A DNA stretch of 64,000 nt, from positions 1 through 64,000 of the forward strand of contig NZ_BAXZ01000003.1 in assembly GCF_000684975.1 (NCBI RefSeq). The letters are read 5' to 3'. The DNA comes from Paraburkholderia acidipaludis NBRC 101816 (lineage in GTDB: Bacteria; Pseudomonadota; Gammaproteobacteria; Burkholderiales; Burkholderiaceae). The notes under the pieces are model-generated. The model had not been told where the DNA came from. It worked only from the letters and a program-made list of their open reading frames with translations, and did no database searches. The translations under genes were made by a program, and so were the position numbers. Shown here one piece after another: positions 1 through 7,804 of the stretch. Position 1 is the stretch's first letter, and the number at the start of each line of letters is the position of its first letter.

Positions 1-132
1 GCCGGCCGCAAATGTATTCTGTCCGCCCAGAGCTTCCCGATAGTTCGGTCAAACAGTCTCCAGGACCTGAGAACTCAGGGCGTCATTACGGACCAACCGG
101 CGCGCGCGGCGCGTCGAACCGCGCATCTGCGT

Positions 133-306
133 TCAGTGCCTGCGGCGTACCCGGCCGAGCACGTGATGTGCAACCAACCAGTGATGCATCATGCCTTCGC
201 CATCGTGCTCCTTCCGGTAGGCACGCGATTCGAAGACCGATAGCCCGAGCAGGACAAGCAGGCCAACCGCCAGCCCGGCGAGACCAGCAATAGTTTCGGC
301 ATCCAT
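133..306 (-). CDS. small single-pass membrane protein, 57 aa
   Basis: The frame opens at an ATG preceded by a near-ideal AAGGAGG five bases upstream, which fixes the start although the frame stays open further upstream. The product begins MDAETIAG, has one hydrophobic segment at about residues 6-25, and ends in a charged, histidine-rich tail (EHDGEGMMHHW, then GRVRRRH). It looks like a small inner-membrane protein with a cytoplasmic basic tail. No family is recognised and no function is proposed. It diverges from the lipoprotein gene at 441, so the 135 bp between them should hold both promoters. Confidence 0.55.
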   Translation of the reverse strand: MDAETIAGLAGLAVGLLVLLGLSVFESRAYRKEHDGEGMMHHWLVAHHVLGRVRRRH

Positions 307-440
307 GGCAGCCTCCTTCAGTTGCAGCCATACGAGTATCTTAGGACAGCAGCAGGCAGGAAAAAAAGTGGGGAAATCGGCGCAACGTTGCGGCCGATTT
401 TCGTGCCAGAAGCGAAATAAATTTGAAAGGATTCGGACAA

Positions 441-611
441 ATGCTTCGTATCTTTGTTGCGGCAGCGATGGCCGCTTTCCTCTCGGCATGCGCCGACGAT
501 ATGACGGTCAAACACCATGGGACACCGCCGCAGGATCCACCTGACTACCACGGTGTTCCGACCGACGATCGGCCGCCCACCATGATCGATAACCCGCCGC
601 CGGCTCAATAA
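441..611 (+). CDS. small proline-rich lipoprotein, 56 aa
   Basis: The product starts MLRIFVAAAMAAFLSACADD, a short type II signal peptide with lipobox LSAC (Cys at residue 17), followed by a short hydrophilic region rich in Pro, Asp and His. I chose ATG 441 because GAAAGGA lies at the right distance; an upstream TTG at 423 would add six residues and has no good ribosome site. After lipidation about 40 residues would remain, with Asp after Cys at +2 suggesting inner-membrane retention if the enterobacterial rule applies. The function is unknown. Similar tiny lipoproteins are common in Burkholderiaceae. Confidence 0.6.
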   Translation: MLRIFVAAAMAAFLSACADDMTVKHHGTPPQDPPDYHGVPTDDRPPTMIDNPPPAQ

Positions 612-631
612 AGACCGCGGCCGCGCTATTG

Positions 632-1981
632 TCAGGACTGGACGGCGCGAGGAACGATGGCGCGAGAAACCCGTGGCAGCAGAGGCGAGAGCGTCAGCCC
701 TCGCGCGGCCATGAAGAGCAGCAGCGCACCCCATAGGCCGTGATTGGCGAAGGGGCCCACCAAGGCCCATGAGGCCACCAGAAACAGAGCGAGCGATAAC
801 GCCATCGCACGCATGAGATCGTGCGTGCGCGTGGCGCCTATGAAGACGCCGTCCAGCAGAAAGCCCCAGACTGAAATTAACGGCGAGAGCGCAGCCCAAG
901 GCAGGAAGGTTCGCGCGGCATCGCGCACGGTGGTCTGGTCGGTTAGCTGGTCGATGATCCAGCCACCTGCAGTCCAATAGGCCAGCGAGAACCCGAGCGC
1001 TCCGAGTACAGACCAGAGCAGGTTCACCTTGACCGCTTGCCGGAAAGCATCCCGATCGCGCGCGCCGATGGCTGCGCCGACCAGTGCCTCCGCCGCATGC
1101 GCAAAGCCATCGAGGCCGTATGCCATGAAGGTCTGAAAGTTCAGCAGCAGAGCATTGGCGGCAAGTATCGCGTCGCCTTGCTTCGCCCCCAGATGGGCAA
1201 ACCAGCCGAACGACCCGAGCAGACACATCGTCCGCAGAAAGATGTCCCGGTTGATGACGACAAGGCGCTTGAGTGACTGCGGTTCGAGCAGGGCTGTCCA
1301 TTGAAGCGGCGGCAGACCGCGGGGGCGTAACCACCAAAGCACCGCTGAGCCGAAGGCAAAGCCGCATGCGTCCGCCGTTGCGGTCGCCGCACCGATGCCC
1401 GCGATGCCCCAATGCAGGTCATATACATAGAGCAGCACCGCGATCATGTTCACGACGTTGATGAACACCTGAGCGGCGAGTGCCACCCGCACGCGCTGGG
1501 TACCGAGCAGGTAGCCCAGCACCACGTAGTTCGCGAGAGCAAAGGGGGCGGAGCCAATGCGTCCTGCGCAGTACAGCCGGGCGTTGGCCTGAACTTCATG
1601 GCTGCCGCCGATCAACGCGAGTACGTAGCGGATCAACGGTGCCTGGATCACCAGAATCAGGGCGCCGATCGCGAACGCCAGCAGCAGCGCGCGCACGACG
1701 TTGGCGCGCAGCGCCGCACGGTCGCCGGCGCCGAATGCCTGCGCGACGAGCCCGGTAGTGCCCATGCGCAGAAAGCCGAATCCCCAGAAGACAAAGTTGA
1801 AGAACAATCCGCCAAGTGCTACGCCGCCGAGGTCGGCGGCACTGCCGAGATGACCGGCGACCGCCGTATCGACTGCGCCGAGTATCGGCTGGGTGAGATT
1901 TGCGAGGACGATCGGAAAAGCGAGCGTTAGAACCCGGCGGTGCCAGCCGCGCTCTGCAGGAAGGGGAAGGCTGTCGCTCAA
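632..1981 (-). CDS. MATE family multidrug/metabolite efflux transporter (DinF-like)
   Basis: This 449-residue integral membrane protein has the MATE layout of two six-helix halves. The N-terminal half opens with RVLTLAFPIVLANLTQPILG and continues VDTAVAGHLGSAADLGGVALG, the conserved helix 1-2 region of the DinF branch. MATE proteins exchange Na+ or H+ for cationic drugs or metabolites across the inner membrane. The start is probably a TTG at 1981 that overlaps the TGA of the upstream DUF2288 gene (TTGA), giving MSDSLPLPAERGW. An upstream extension of the frame only shadows that gene. The two genes are therefore likely translationally coupled. The substrate cannot be told from sequence. Confidence 0.85.
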   Translation of the reverse strand: MSDSLPLPAERGWHRRVLTLAFPIVLANLTQPILGAVDTAVAGHLGSAADLGGVALGGLFFNFVFWGFGFLRMGTTGLVAQAFGAGDRAALRANVVRALLLAFAIGALILVIQAPLIRYVLALIGGSHEVQANARLYCAGRIGSAPFALANYVVLGYLLGTQRVRVALAAQVFINVVNMIAVLLYVYDLHWGIAGIGAATATADACGFAFGSAVLWWLRPRGLPPLQWTALLEPQSLKRLVVINRDIFLRTMCLLGSFGWFAHLGAKQGDAILAANALLLNFQTFMAYGLDGFAHAAEALVGAAIGARDRDAFRQAVKVNLLWSVLGALGFSLAYWTAGGWIIDQLTDQTTVRDAARTFLPWAALSPLISVWGFLLDGVFIGATRTHDLMRAMALSLALFLVASWALVGPFANHGLWGALLLFMAARGLTLSPLLPRVSRAIVPRAVQS

Positions 1982-2292
1982 CCGCGCTCCTGCACACAGA
2001 TCCACGGCGAGACGACGACTGCCCACAATTCCGGCTTGCGCGCGGCATAGTCCGCGGCAGTGGCGGCCTGCATTCGCTCGACGAGCCCGGCGGAAAGCCA
2101 TTGGATGACGGGTTCGGCGTTGTCGCTGGCGATAGCCTCGGCGACGCTTACGAGATCCAGATCGCGCGCCACGGAAAGCAGCTTGCCTTGTGCGAAGAAC
2201 CGCTCGAGATCCTGCCAGTCGATTTTTGCCGTTTCACCGAGCAATTTGGCGTACAGCGCGCTGGGCGTGGCGTCTGGGGTAGTCATGGTCAT
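1978..2292 (-). CDS. DUF2288 domain-containing protein
   Basis: This 104-residue soluble protein matches the DUF2288 family over nearly its whole length: the N-terminal YAKLLGETAKIDWQDLERFF block, then a LDLVSVA segment and a conserved VIQWL. The family is small, uncharacterised and typical of proteobacteria. Its stop overlaps the TTG start of the MATE exporter by four bases, so the two form a bicistronic unit transcribed from the AT-rich interval above 2293. ATG 2292 and ATG 2286 (MTMTTP) are both possible starts. No catalytic motif is visible. Confidence 0.75.
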   Translation of the reverse strand: MTMTTPDATPSALYAKLLGETAKIDWQDLERFFAQGKLLSVARDLDLVSVAEAIASDNAEPVIQWLSAGLVERMQAATAADYAARKPELWAVVVSPWICVQERG

Positions 2293-2703
2293 GGTGGAAT
2301 GAGTTGCGGCAGATACTATAAACGATCCGGCGCGGCAGACGACACGCGGAAAACCATCCGTGTCCCGGACTATCCTTATTAATAATACAAAGCGATTTCT
2401 GTCTTAATCAGACAAAAGCCGGAATTGATAAATCTGTTTCAAATCCACACGTGTAATCTCGACTAAATCGCGACATGCGTGCGTTTGCCCACCAAATACA
2501 CACGAGCGAAGCAGCTCGAAATCGTCCATTGTCACTGACATCCGAAATGCCGCTCGAACAGCCTTGTATTGCTTTTGTGCGATTGCACAAAATCCTATAA
2601 ATTCAAATATTTGGCGAATATGTATTGATTTTGTAAAGATATGACGGCAAGCGCGGGTAATGCTCAATGGCAGCGCTTACCGTGATCAGGTTCGCTATAA
2701 AAA

Positions 2704-2869
2704 GCGGGTGTGGTCCTTAATCCGTGCGCAGAGACACATTTTTAATCGAATTAAATCGTTGCGCACGTTAACGGCCATTGATAGATTGCACCTCGGCGCA
2801 TGGTAAACCGGTCCTTTGCCGATATGCGCCAAACCCCCGTTAGCCCGGCGCCATGCCGGGCTTTTTTTT
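2704..2869 (+). ncRNA. candidate structured small RNA ending in an intrinsic terminator
   Basis: Three dyads follow one another on the plus strand. First, GTGCGCA (2724-2730) pairs with TGCGCAC (2760-2766) and encloses an inner TTTAAT-CGA-ATTAAA hairpin. Second, GGCGCAT (2795-2801) pairs with ATGCGCC (2824-2830). Third is a GC-rich hairpin with an eight-T tail (2842-2869). There is no plus-strand gene upstream for this terminator to serve: the next genes on both sides run on the minus strand. A TATAAA at 2696-2701 would place the start near 2704-2708, but no clear -35 box is visible. The class is unknown; it does not show the long near-continuous stem expected of 6S RNA. Confidence 0.45.
2842..2869 (+). 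terminator. intrinsic terminator, plus strand
   Basis: AGCCCGGC (2842-2849) pairs perfectly with GCCGGGCT (2855-2862) over a five-base loop and is followed by a run of eight T. On the minus strand the hairpin is not followed by T, so it serves a plus-strand transcript, the candidate RNA above. Confidence 0.85.
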
Positions 2870-2895
2870 CGTCCAGCGTTCAATTGTGCCGAAGC

Positions 2896-3585
2896 TCAGC
2901 GCGCCGGCAAATCGTGGGTCGGGTCGATCGACCGTCCCTGGTAGCGTAGCTCGAAGTGCAGCATCACGCGATCGCTGTCGGTGCTGCCCATCTGCGCAAC
3001 CTGTTGACCTTGCGCCACCGTCTGGCCTTCCTTCACGAGCAGCGTTTGATTGTGCGCGTAAGCCGTCAGATAGTCGCCGCTGTGCTTGATGATCAGCAGA
3101 TTGCCGTAACCGCGCAGACCATTACCGGCATAGACGACCGAGCCGGCCGCGGCGGCCACCACCGGTGTGCCCGCGCTATTGGCGATGTCGATGCCTTTCG
3201 AATTGCGTCCGTCGAAGCCGCGGATCACGGTGCCGTTGGCCGGCCAGACGAGGGAGATCGAGGAGGCGGGTGCGGCAACCGGCGCATTGTCGGCGGCAGC
3301 AGGGGCCGGACGGCTCGCTCGCGGCGCAGCGCTCGCCGCGGAACTGACCGTGCCCGCGGGCGGTGCGACACGCAGAACCTGGCCTACCTCGATGGCGTCG
3401 GGATTGGACAGATTGTTCCAGCGCACGATGTTCTGTACTGACTGCCCTTTACTGCGCGCGATTTTGTTTACCGTGTCGCCGCGTTCCACGCGATAGTAGC
3501 CGGGTCCGACCGGCGCCGAGCCGCAGGCGGCGAGTAGCGCGACTAGCGTCGCGCAGGCGAAACGTCTGATTCCTGTTGCCAACAT
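2896..3585 (-). CDS. NlpD-like LysM/M23 lipoprotein with degenerate peptidase site
   Basis: This 229-residue outer-envelope lipoprotein has a signal peptide with lipobox LLAAC (Cys21), a LysM domain at about 30-74 (YRVERGDTVNKIA ... NLSNPDAIEVGQVLRV), an Ala/Pro-rich linker, and a C-terminal LytM/M23 domain at about 123-225. Active M23 enzymes carry HxGxD and HxH zinc motifs. Here the first reads NSKGID and the second MLHFE, so zinc ligands are missing. As in NlpD and EnvC of other bacteria, it more likely binds peptidoglycan and activates an amidase than cuts it. ATG 3585 has GAGG upstream and is preferred over a TTG twelve bases earlier. It lacks the surE-pcm-rpoS context of the canonical nlpD, so it is probably a paralogue. 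Confidence 0.85.
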   Translation of the reverse strand: MLATGIRRFACATLVALLAACGSAPVGPGYYRVERGDTVNKIARSKGQSVQNIVRWNNLSNPDAIEVGQVLRVAPPAGTVSSAASAAPRASRPAPAAADNAPVAAPASSISLVWPANGTVIRGFDGRNSKGIDIANSAGTPVVAAAAGSVVYAGNGLRGYGNLLIIKHSGDYLTAYAHNQTLLVKEGQTVAQGQQVAQMGSTDSDRVMLHFELRYQGRSIDPTHDLPAR

Positions 3586-3742
3586 TGAACCTCGCAAGAC
3601 GCTGCCGGACGGACAGGCCGCGCCGGCAAAACGTCCGATTTTAGCGGGTTTGGCCAGGCGGGCGCGTCATTGTCGTTTGCAGCGCGCTCGTCGCCGGCCT
3701 GGATGCGGCCGGGTGACGAGCCTGAGAGGCATGCAGGTAGCG

Positions 3743-4654
3743 TTAGACGAGCTCGGCGACGCAGACGCGCAGGTCGGCTCGTGCACTTGCTCCTGGCGCG
3801 AGCCAATGCAGCCCGAGCCCGTTGTGGATCGCATCCGGCAGGCCGAGCCACGGCTCGATGCAATAGAAGTCGGAATTTTCGGCTTCGGTCCAGGTGGTCA
3901 CCGCGTACCACGACATCGAGCCGGGGCGATCGAGCTCGATCGTCACGACACGGCCGAGGCCCGGCGCGATCATCCGCACCGGCGCGGCCGGCGGCGTCGG
4001 CTCGAGCACGTGAAAGCGGTCGACGATCTGCGGATCGTCGAGGCGGTACTGTGCTGCGCCCGCTTCGGTCGGGCTGATCGAGCCATCAGGCAGTTGATAC
4101 CGGCGCACCGTCGGCGGCAGCTCAATCGTTGTCTGCGCGCGTTGCCCATGGGGCAGCGTGAAATAGAAGTGATGACCGGCGTACCAGGGCAGCGGATCGC
4201 TACCTGTATTGGTCGCCGTCAGCGAGACGTCGAGCGTGTGATCATCGGCGAGGCGATAGGCCGCTTCGAAGCGGAACGAGAACGGGTAGCCGGTACGAGT
4301 GGCTTCCGGGTCGGCGAGCGTCATGTGAATACCGTGCCCGTCGTCGTCGATCTGAGCAGCGAACGGCAGGTCGCGCGCGAAGCCGTGCATGGGAAGATCG
4401 CGGACTACGCCCTGTGCGTCGCGCCATCGGCCGATCTGGCCGTCTACGCGATGACGGCCGAGGAACGGGAACAGCAGCGGGTTGCCGCCGCGTATGCGCG
4501 CAGGCTCGCTCCAGTTTGCGTGTTCGGGCCAGTGGATGACAGGTTGGCCGTCGACATGCCACGAGAGCAGCCGTCCGCCGGCCCACGGAGCGAAGCGCAG
4601 CGTCGAAGCGCCGCTGGAAATATCGAGGATGTCGTGCTGAGGGCTGGATTCCAT
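3743..4654 (-). CDS. aldose 1-epimerase family protein
   Basis: The 303-residue product has the galactose mutarotase-like beta-sandwich signature: an N-terminal RFAPWAGGRLLSW, the RGGNPLLFPF segment that leads into the sugar-binding face, MHGFARDLPF with the conserved His, and GHHFYFTLP in the C-terminal half. Members interconvert alpha and beta anomers of hexoses or hexose 6-phosphates in the cytoplasm. I start it at MESSPQHD (4654); the frame is open for another 70 codons upstream but that part is low-complexity and unlike the family. No sugar operon surrounds it, so the substrate is not predictable. Confidence 0.8.
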   Translation of the reverse strand: MESSPQHDILDISSGASTLRFAPWAGGRLLSWHVDGQPVIHWPEHANWSEPARIRGGNPLLFPFLGRHRVDGQIGRWRDAQGVVRDLPMHGFARDLPFAAQIDDDGHGIHMTLADPEATRTGYPFSFRFEAAYRLADDHTLDVSLTATNTGSDPLPWYAGHHFYFTLPHGQRAQTTIELPPTVRRYQLPDGSISPTEAGAAQYRLDDPQIVDRFHVLEPTPPAAPVRMIAPGLGRVVTIELDRPGSMSWYAVTTWTEAENSDFYCIEPWLGLPDAIHNGLGLHWLAPGASARADLRVCVAELV

Positions 4655-4833
4655 TGGGCTCGTATGAGGAGAGGGGAGAAGGGGGCAGCGTCGCGCCATG
4701 CACGCGAATTGTGCGCCGCTTTCCGATGCGTGAAAACCCTTTGTCGGGAAAGCGCGGGTATGGCGGGCGAAGTCGGGGACGGATAATCGCGCTACATCGT
4801 GCGATAGAGCACAGATCGATTCAGGAGGTCCCC

Positions 4834-4920
4834 ATGGATATCGCCATGGCCATGAGTACGGCACTGTTCGGACTGTTCGTCGGCAGCAGCGCTTACTTTT
4901 TCTACAAGATGGCGCGCTGA
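4834..4920 (+). CDS. 28-aa membrane miniprotein
   Basis: A very short frame starts at ATG 4834 directly after AGGAGGT-CCCC, one of the best ribosome sites in the window. It encodes MDIAMAMSTALFGLFVGS and then AYFFYKMAR: one hydrophobic helix with a short basic tail, the typical shape of a single-pass miniprotein. An inverted repeat (TGAAGCA ... TGCTTCA, 4918-4947) overlaps the stop and may end the transcript. It lies alone between the epimerase (minus) and uppP (plus). The function is unknown; the call rests on the ribosome site and hydrophobic profile. Confidence 0.6.
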   Translation: MDIAMAMSTALFGLFVGSSAYFFYKMAR

Positions 4921-5212
4921 AGCAGGCACACCTCGCGGTTTGCTTCAGCCCTGTTTTCTCGCGCTTCTCTCATCATTGGCAGATATCGCATCCCGCTCCC
5001 GCGGGCGGCGTTCGGGTGCGCGATCACGCCCTTCACCATCTAGCGCCATTCGCCGCGTCGGCGCCCGCAAAATTGTTGCGGCGCCGTAAATTTGCCGACA
5101 AATCTCCCTCGATGCATGGCGCTCGGCGGCGGCCACCGGCATAATCGGTGCGCTCTGCCGCGCCGGTATTGCCTCGGTTCGGCGTCAACCACCCCACTTT
5201 GAGGATTCGCGA

Positions 5213-6043
5213 GTGAGTCTCTGGTTTCTACTCTTTTTGAGCGTGCTGCAGGGCGTTACCGAACTCTTTCCGGTCAGCAGCCTTGGTCACACGTTGCTGG
5301 TGCCGGCGCTGTTTGGCATGCATATCGACAAGCACGCGCCGCAATTGCTGCCATTTCTCGTCGCGCTGCATCTCGGCACGGCCGTTGCCCTGCTGTGGTA
5401 CTTCCGCGAGCGCTGGGTTGCGCTGATCCGCGGCTTTTTCGGCTCGCTTACCGGACGGCACAGCGACGACAGCCACATGGTGTGGGCACTGATCATCGGC
5501 ACGATTCCGGCGGGGATCGTCGGAATTGTGCTGGAAAAGCGCATTGAGGCGATCTTTCATGACCTGCGCATCGTCGCTGCCGCGTTGATGATCAATGGCG
5601 TGTTGCTGTGGTTCGGCGATCGTCTGCAGCGCACCCGTACGCATCGGCCGCCGGAGCGGCTCGCGTTTCGCCAGGCTTTCCTCGTAGGACTCGCGCAGAT
5701 CGGCGCACTGATCCCGGGCTTTTCGCGCAGCGGCCTCACGATGATTGCCGGCAATGCGGCCGGACTGACGACCGAGAAGGCCGCCGAGTTTTCGTTCCTG
5801 CTCGGCACGCCGATTATCTTCGCCGCGGGGCTGTTCGAACTGCCGAAGCTATTTCACGCGCGCGATCAGTTGATGACGGCGGCGGTGGGCGGTGTGCTCA
5901 CAGGCATCGCGGCATGGCTTAGCGTGCGCTTCCTGATGCGTTATTTCGAAGGACGCGGGCGTCTTGCCTCGTTTGGCGTGTACTGCGTGATTGCAGGCGC
6001 CATTTGTCTCGGCTGGTTCGTGGTGCATCAGCAGCCCGTCTGA
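5213..6043 (+). CDS. uppP: undecaprenyl-diphosphatase UppP/BacA
   Basis: This 276-residue polytopic membrane enzyme removes the terminal phosphate of undecaprenyl diphosphate so the lipid carrier of cell-wall synthesis can be reused; overproduction gives bacitracin resistance. The first motif reads QGVTELFPVSSLGH (residues 13-26), which keeps the catalytic Glu17 and the Ser pair but has Gln where the (E/Q)xxxE motif usually has Glu. The second motif PGFSRSG (168-174) carries the essential Arg172. Start is GTG 5213 with GAGGA upstream. Many Burkholderia have more than one BacA copy; the Gln13 variant suggests this may be the second type. Confidence 0.92.
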   Translation: MSLWFLLFLSVLQGVTELFPVSSLGHTLLVPALFGMHIDKHAPQLLPFLVALHLGTAVALLWYFRERWVALIRGFFGSLTGRHSDDSHMVWALIIGTIPAGIVGIVLEKRIEAIFHDLRIVAAALMINGVLLWFGDRLQRTRTHRPPERLAFRQAFLVGLAQIGALIPGFSRSGLTMIAGNAAGLTTEKAAEFSFLLGTPIIFAAGLFELPKLFHARDQLMTAAVGGVLTGIAAWLSVRFLMRYFEGRGRLASFGVYCVIAGAICLGWFVVHQQPV

Positions 6044-6084
6044 CGCAACGCAGGCCGGGTGCGGCTCGCCCGGGCTGGACGCGG

Positions 6085-6090
6085 TATAAT
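6085..6090 (+). promoter_or_regulatory. -10 box of the tRNA-Arg gene
   Basis: A perfect TATAAT lies 60 bases upstream of the mature tRNA-Arg 5' end with no gene between. The -35 region is GC-rich and weak. Confidence 0.55.
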
Positions 6091-6150
6091 CCAGCGCCCA
6101 TCTTGCCGCGTTCTGCGCGTGAGAGGGTGGCGCGGACGACGCGCTCCTGC

Positions 6151-6227
6151 GCGACAGTAGCTCAGCTGGATAGAGCATCGGCCTTCTAAGCCGAGGGTCG
6201 GGGGTTCGAGCCCCTCCTGTCGCGCCA
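6151..6227 (+). tRNA. tRNA-Arg (anticodon TCT)
   Basis: The 77-base sequence folds as a cloverleaf: acceptor GCGACAG with CTGTCGC, D-arm GCTC/GAGC, anticodon stem TCGGC/GCCGA around loop CTTCTAA (anticodon TCT), and T-arm GGGGG-TTCGAGC-CCCTC. The CCA end is encoded. It decodes AGA codons. Its 3' end borders a block of foreign-looking genes that includes an integrase, and tRNA 3' ends are common insertion sites. I found no second copy of the 3' end to prove an attachment site. Confidence 0.97.
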
Positions 6228-6439
6228 CTTCCAGCGATTCTGACTTCGGCGGGGTTACGCCGGGGTTACACCGAAGCTGGTTCCGAACGCACCTCGCGTT
6301 GTCAGCGCTGCCCCGTCGATTTCCCGCAAAGCGTCTTTTGAGACTGGTATGCTAGAAAAAAGAGAAGCCAGCCACCATCTACCCGGAGTGCCATACATCT
6401 GAAGCGATCGAGAATGGCGTGGCCGAGGAAACGACAACG

Positions 6440-7240
6440 ATGAGTGTACAGTTCCAGAACGCTCCGCTTGCTGAGCTCATTGCCGAACTGCGGTGGGGTC
6501 CGTCGATGCCCATTCCCACGAGTAATGGGCCGCTTCAAATTCCGCTAACGTTACCGCGCAGTCAGGATGAAGCGATTTTCATGCAGTTTGCGATGATCAT
6601 CGCGCAACGCGGTTACGGTCGGCTCGAGCGTCTTATACCCCCAGGCATACCTACGCCTCCGCAGCTACCCGCATGCCGGTTCAGGCCTACCCAGGTCGAC
6701 CGACAATCTCCGCTTTTTCAGATCGGTAAGGGCATATTTAGCGCGAACGCTTTGCCACCGGACTACCAGAGCTGGCAATCGTTCCGCCCGGAGGTTCGTG
6801 CCGGGATCGATGCCTTATACGCTGCGCATCAGCAAGCGGGAGAGCCGCTTCCTGATGTTTCACAAGCTGTAGTGAGGTATATCGATATTTTCAATGAGGA
6901 ATTGACAGGCGGCCGAAGCATAGCTGCGTTTCTTCGCGACGTGCTGGGCATCCAGATATTGCTTCCGGATTCGATTGCAAACCTGGCCCAGGCCGAGATA
7001 GAGCCGAATGTGACGTTTTCGGTCCCGATCGGGGTGGGGGTGCTCACGATGAACATTGGTAAGGCAATGCGCGGGACAGAAACGGCCGCGCTGCTGGATA
7101 CTTCCGTTCTGATCCAGCGACAAATCGGGCGTTCCGCTGACGAAGCGATTGAGGCATTAACGGAGGCCCGCGGCGTCATACACGACCTGTTCCTGTCGCT
7201 CACCCAGCCTATACGCGAAGCGATGAGGCCCAAATCATGA
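6440..7240 (+). CDS. TIGR04255 family protein, first gene of a three-gene module
   Basis: This 266-residue protein begins MSVQFQNAPLAELIAELRWG, which matches the N-terminal signature of the TIGR04255 family (F-x-N-x-P-L-x-E-x-I-x-E-x-R-W). That family is sporadic, uncharacterised and found in accessory regions. The C-terminal half has a short predicted beta-rich block followed by a helical tail (LIQRQIGRSADEAIEALTEARGVIHDLF). ATG 6440 is preferred over GTG 6419 because GAGGA sits ten bases upstream. The stop overlaps the next start (ATGA at 7237), and a third gene follows eleven bases after that, so the three are probably one operon. A role in defence or a toxin-like system is plausible only from context. 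Confidence 0.75.
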   Translation: MSVQFQNAPLAELIAELRWGPSMPIPTSNGPLQIPLTLPRSQDEAIFMQFAMIIAQRGYGRLERLIPPGIPTPPQLPACRFRPTQVDRQSPLFQIGKGIFSANALPPDYQSWQSFRPEVRAGIDALYAAHQQAGEPLPDVSQAVVRYIDIFNEELTGGRSIAAFLRDVLGIQILLPDSIANLAQAEIEPNVTFSVPIGVGVLTMNIGKAMRGTETAALLDTSVLIQRQIGRSADEAIEALTEARGVIHDLFLSLTQPIREAMRPKS

Positions 7241-7794
7241 CGACTGTCTCAGGTTGGGCATCTGGGCTCCCCAACGTGGCAATCCCAATGGGGGAGTCTC
7301 GCTTATTTGGCGCTGGGCTCGAAGGCCGAAGGCTATATGCTATTCCTCAAGCTCAACCGCGCCGGCCTATGTGGTACGAAGCTTCGCTTGATGAGCAGCT
7401 TTCCGATGTGAAGGCCTTGGGCGAAGACTGGGACGGCCACGGCGCGGCATCTATCGATGTTGCGATTGTCAATAACGCTAAAAGCTTGTTGATGCTCCTG
7501 CGCAACCCACCCGACTATCTGCTGCCCAGTGTTTCCGGGACGATTCTGATTGAATGGGAAGGTTTGCTCGGGCGTGCGAGTCTTGAAATCGGAATCGATA
7601 CGTTTGGCTTTTACACCGCACCGAAAGTGGGTAAGTCGATATTTCTGGGCGGATCTATTCGGGGACTCGAACTTGGCGACATTGATTTCGCTGTGTCGAC
7701 GATTGTGGGCAGCGCGGTCCCGCATTCTCTGGAAAGTATCGATTGGACTTTGGGTATCGAGAGCTTGTACAAGGAAGGTGCCGCGGCAGCTTGA
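7237..7794 (+). CDS. hypothetical partner of the TIGR04255 protein (WDGxGA motif)
   Basis: The 185-residue product is translationally coupled to the TIGR04255 gene by an ATGA overlap. It carries a conserved-looking ALGEDWDGHGAASID stretch (residues about 61-75) of the kind seen in small proteins encoded next to TIGR04255 genes. A beta-rich C-terminal half follows (ILIEWEGLLGRASLEIGIDTFGFY). There is no signal peptide or membrane segment. From memory of such clusters it is the usual second member; its biochemical role is not known. The third gene begins eleven bases downstream. Confidence 0.65.
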   Translation: MTTVSGWASGLPNVAIPMGESRLFGAGLEGRRLYAIPQAQPRRPMWYEASLDEQLSDVKALGEDWDGHGAASIDVAIVNNAKSLLMLLRNPPDYLLPSVSGTILIEWEGLLGRASLEIGIDTFGFYTAPKVGKSIFLGGSIRGLELGDIDFAVSTIVGSAVPHSLESIDWTLGIESLYKEGAAAA

Positions 7795-7804
7795 AGGGCG
7801 CGAA

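Larger units (their letters stand above)
2293..2895. other. AT-rich intergenic stretch without a convincing protein gene
   Basis: This 600-bp gap is visibly richer in A/T than its neighbours, especially 2380-2660. A minus-strand frame at 2404-2667 (87 codons, TTG start; inner ATG at 2541 beginning MSVTMDDFEL) is open but lacks a good ribosome site, has unlike-neighbour codon use and matches no family I know. I do not call it a gene. The promoter of the DUF2288-MATE unit must lie in the left part. The right part (2700-2869) has strong RNA secondary-structure signals, listed separately. Confidence 0.5.

Noticed and set aside
2404..2667. An 87-codon minus-strand frame in AT-rich DNA
   Set aside because: TTG start, no ribosome site, no family; kept only as a note in the intergenic entry.
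2690..2869. 6S RNA as identity of the structured RNA
   Set aside because: Ends do not pair into the long closing stem with a central bubble; three separate hairpins are seen instead.
4945..5142. A 65-codon minus-strand frame before uppP
   Set aside because: Arg/Ala-rich, no ribosome site, probably chance.
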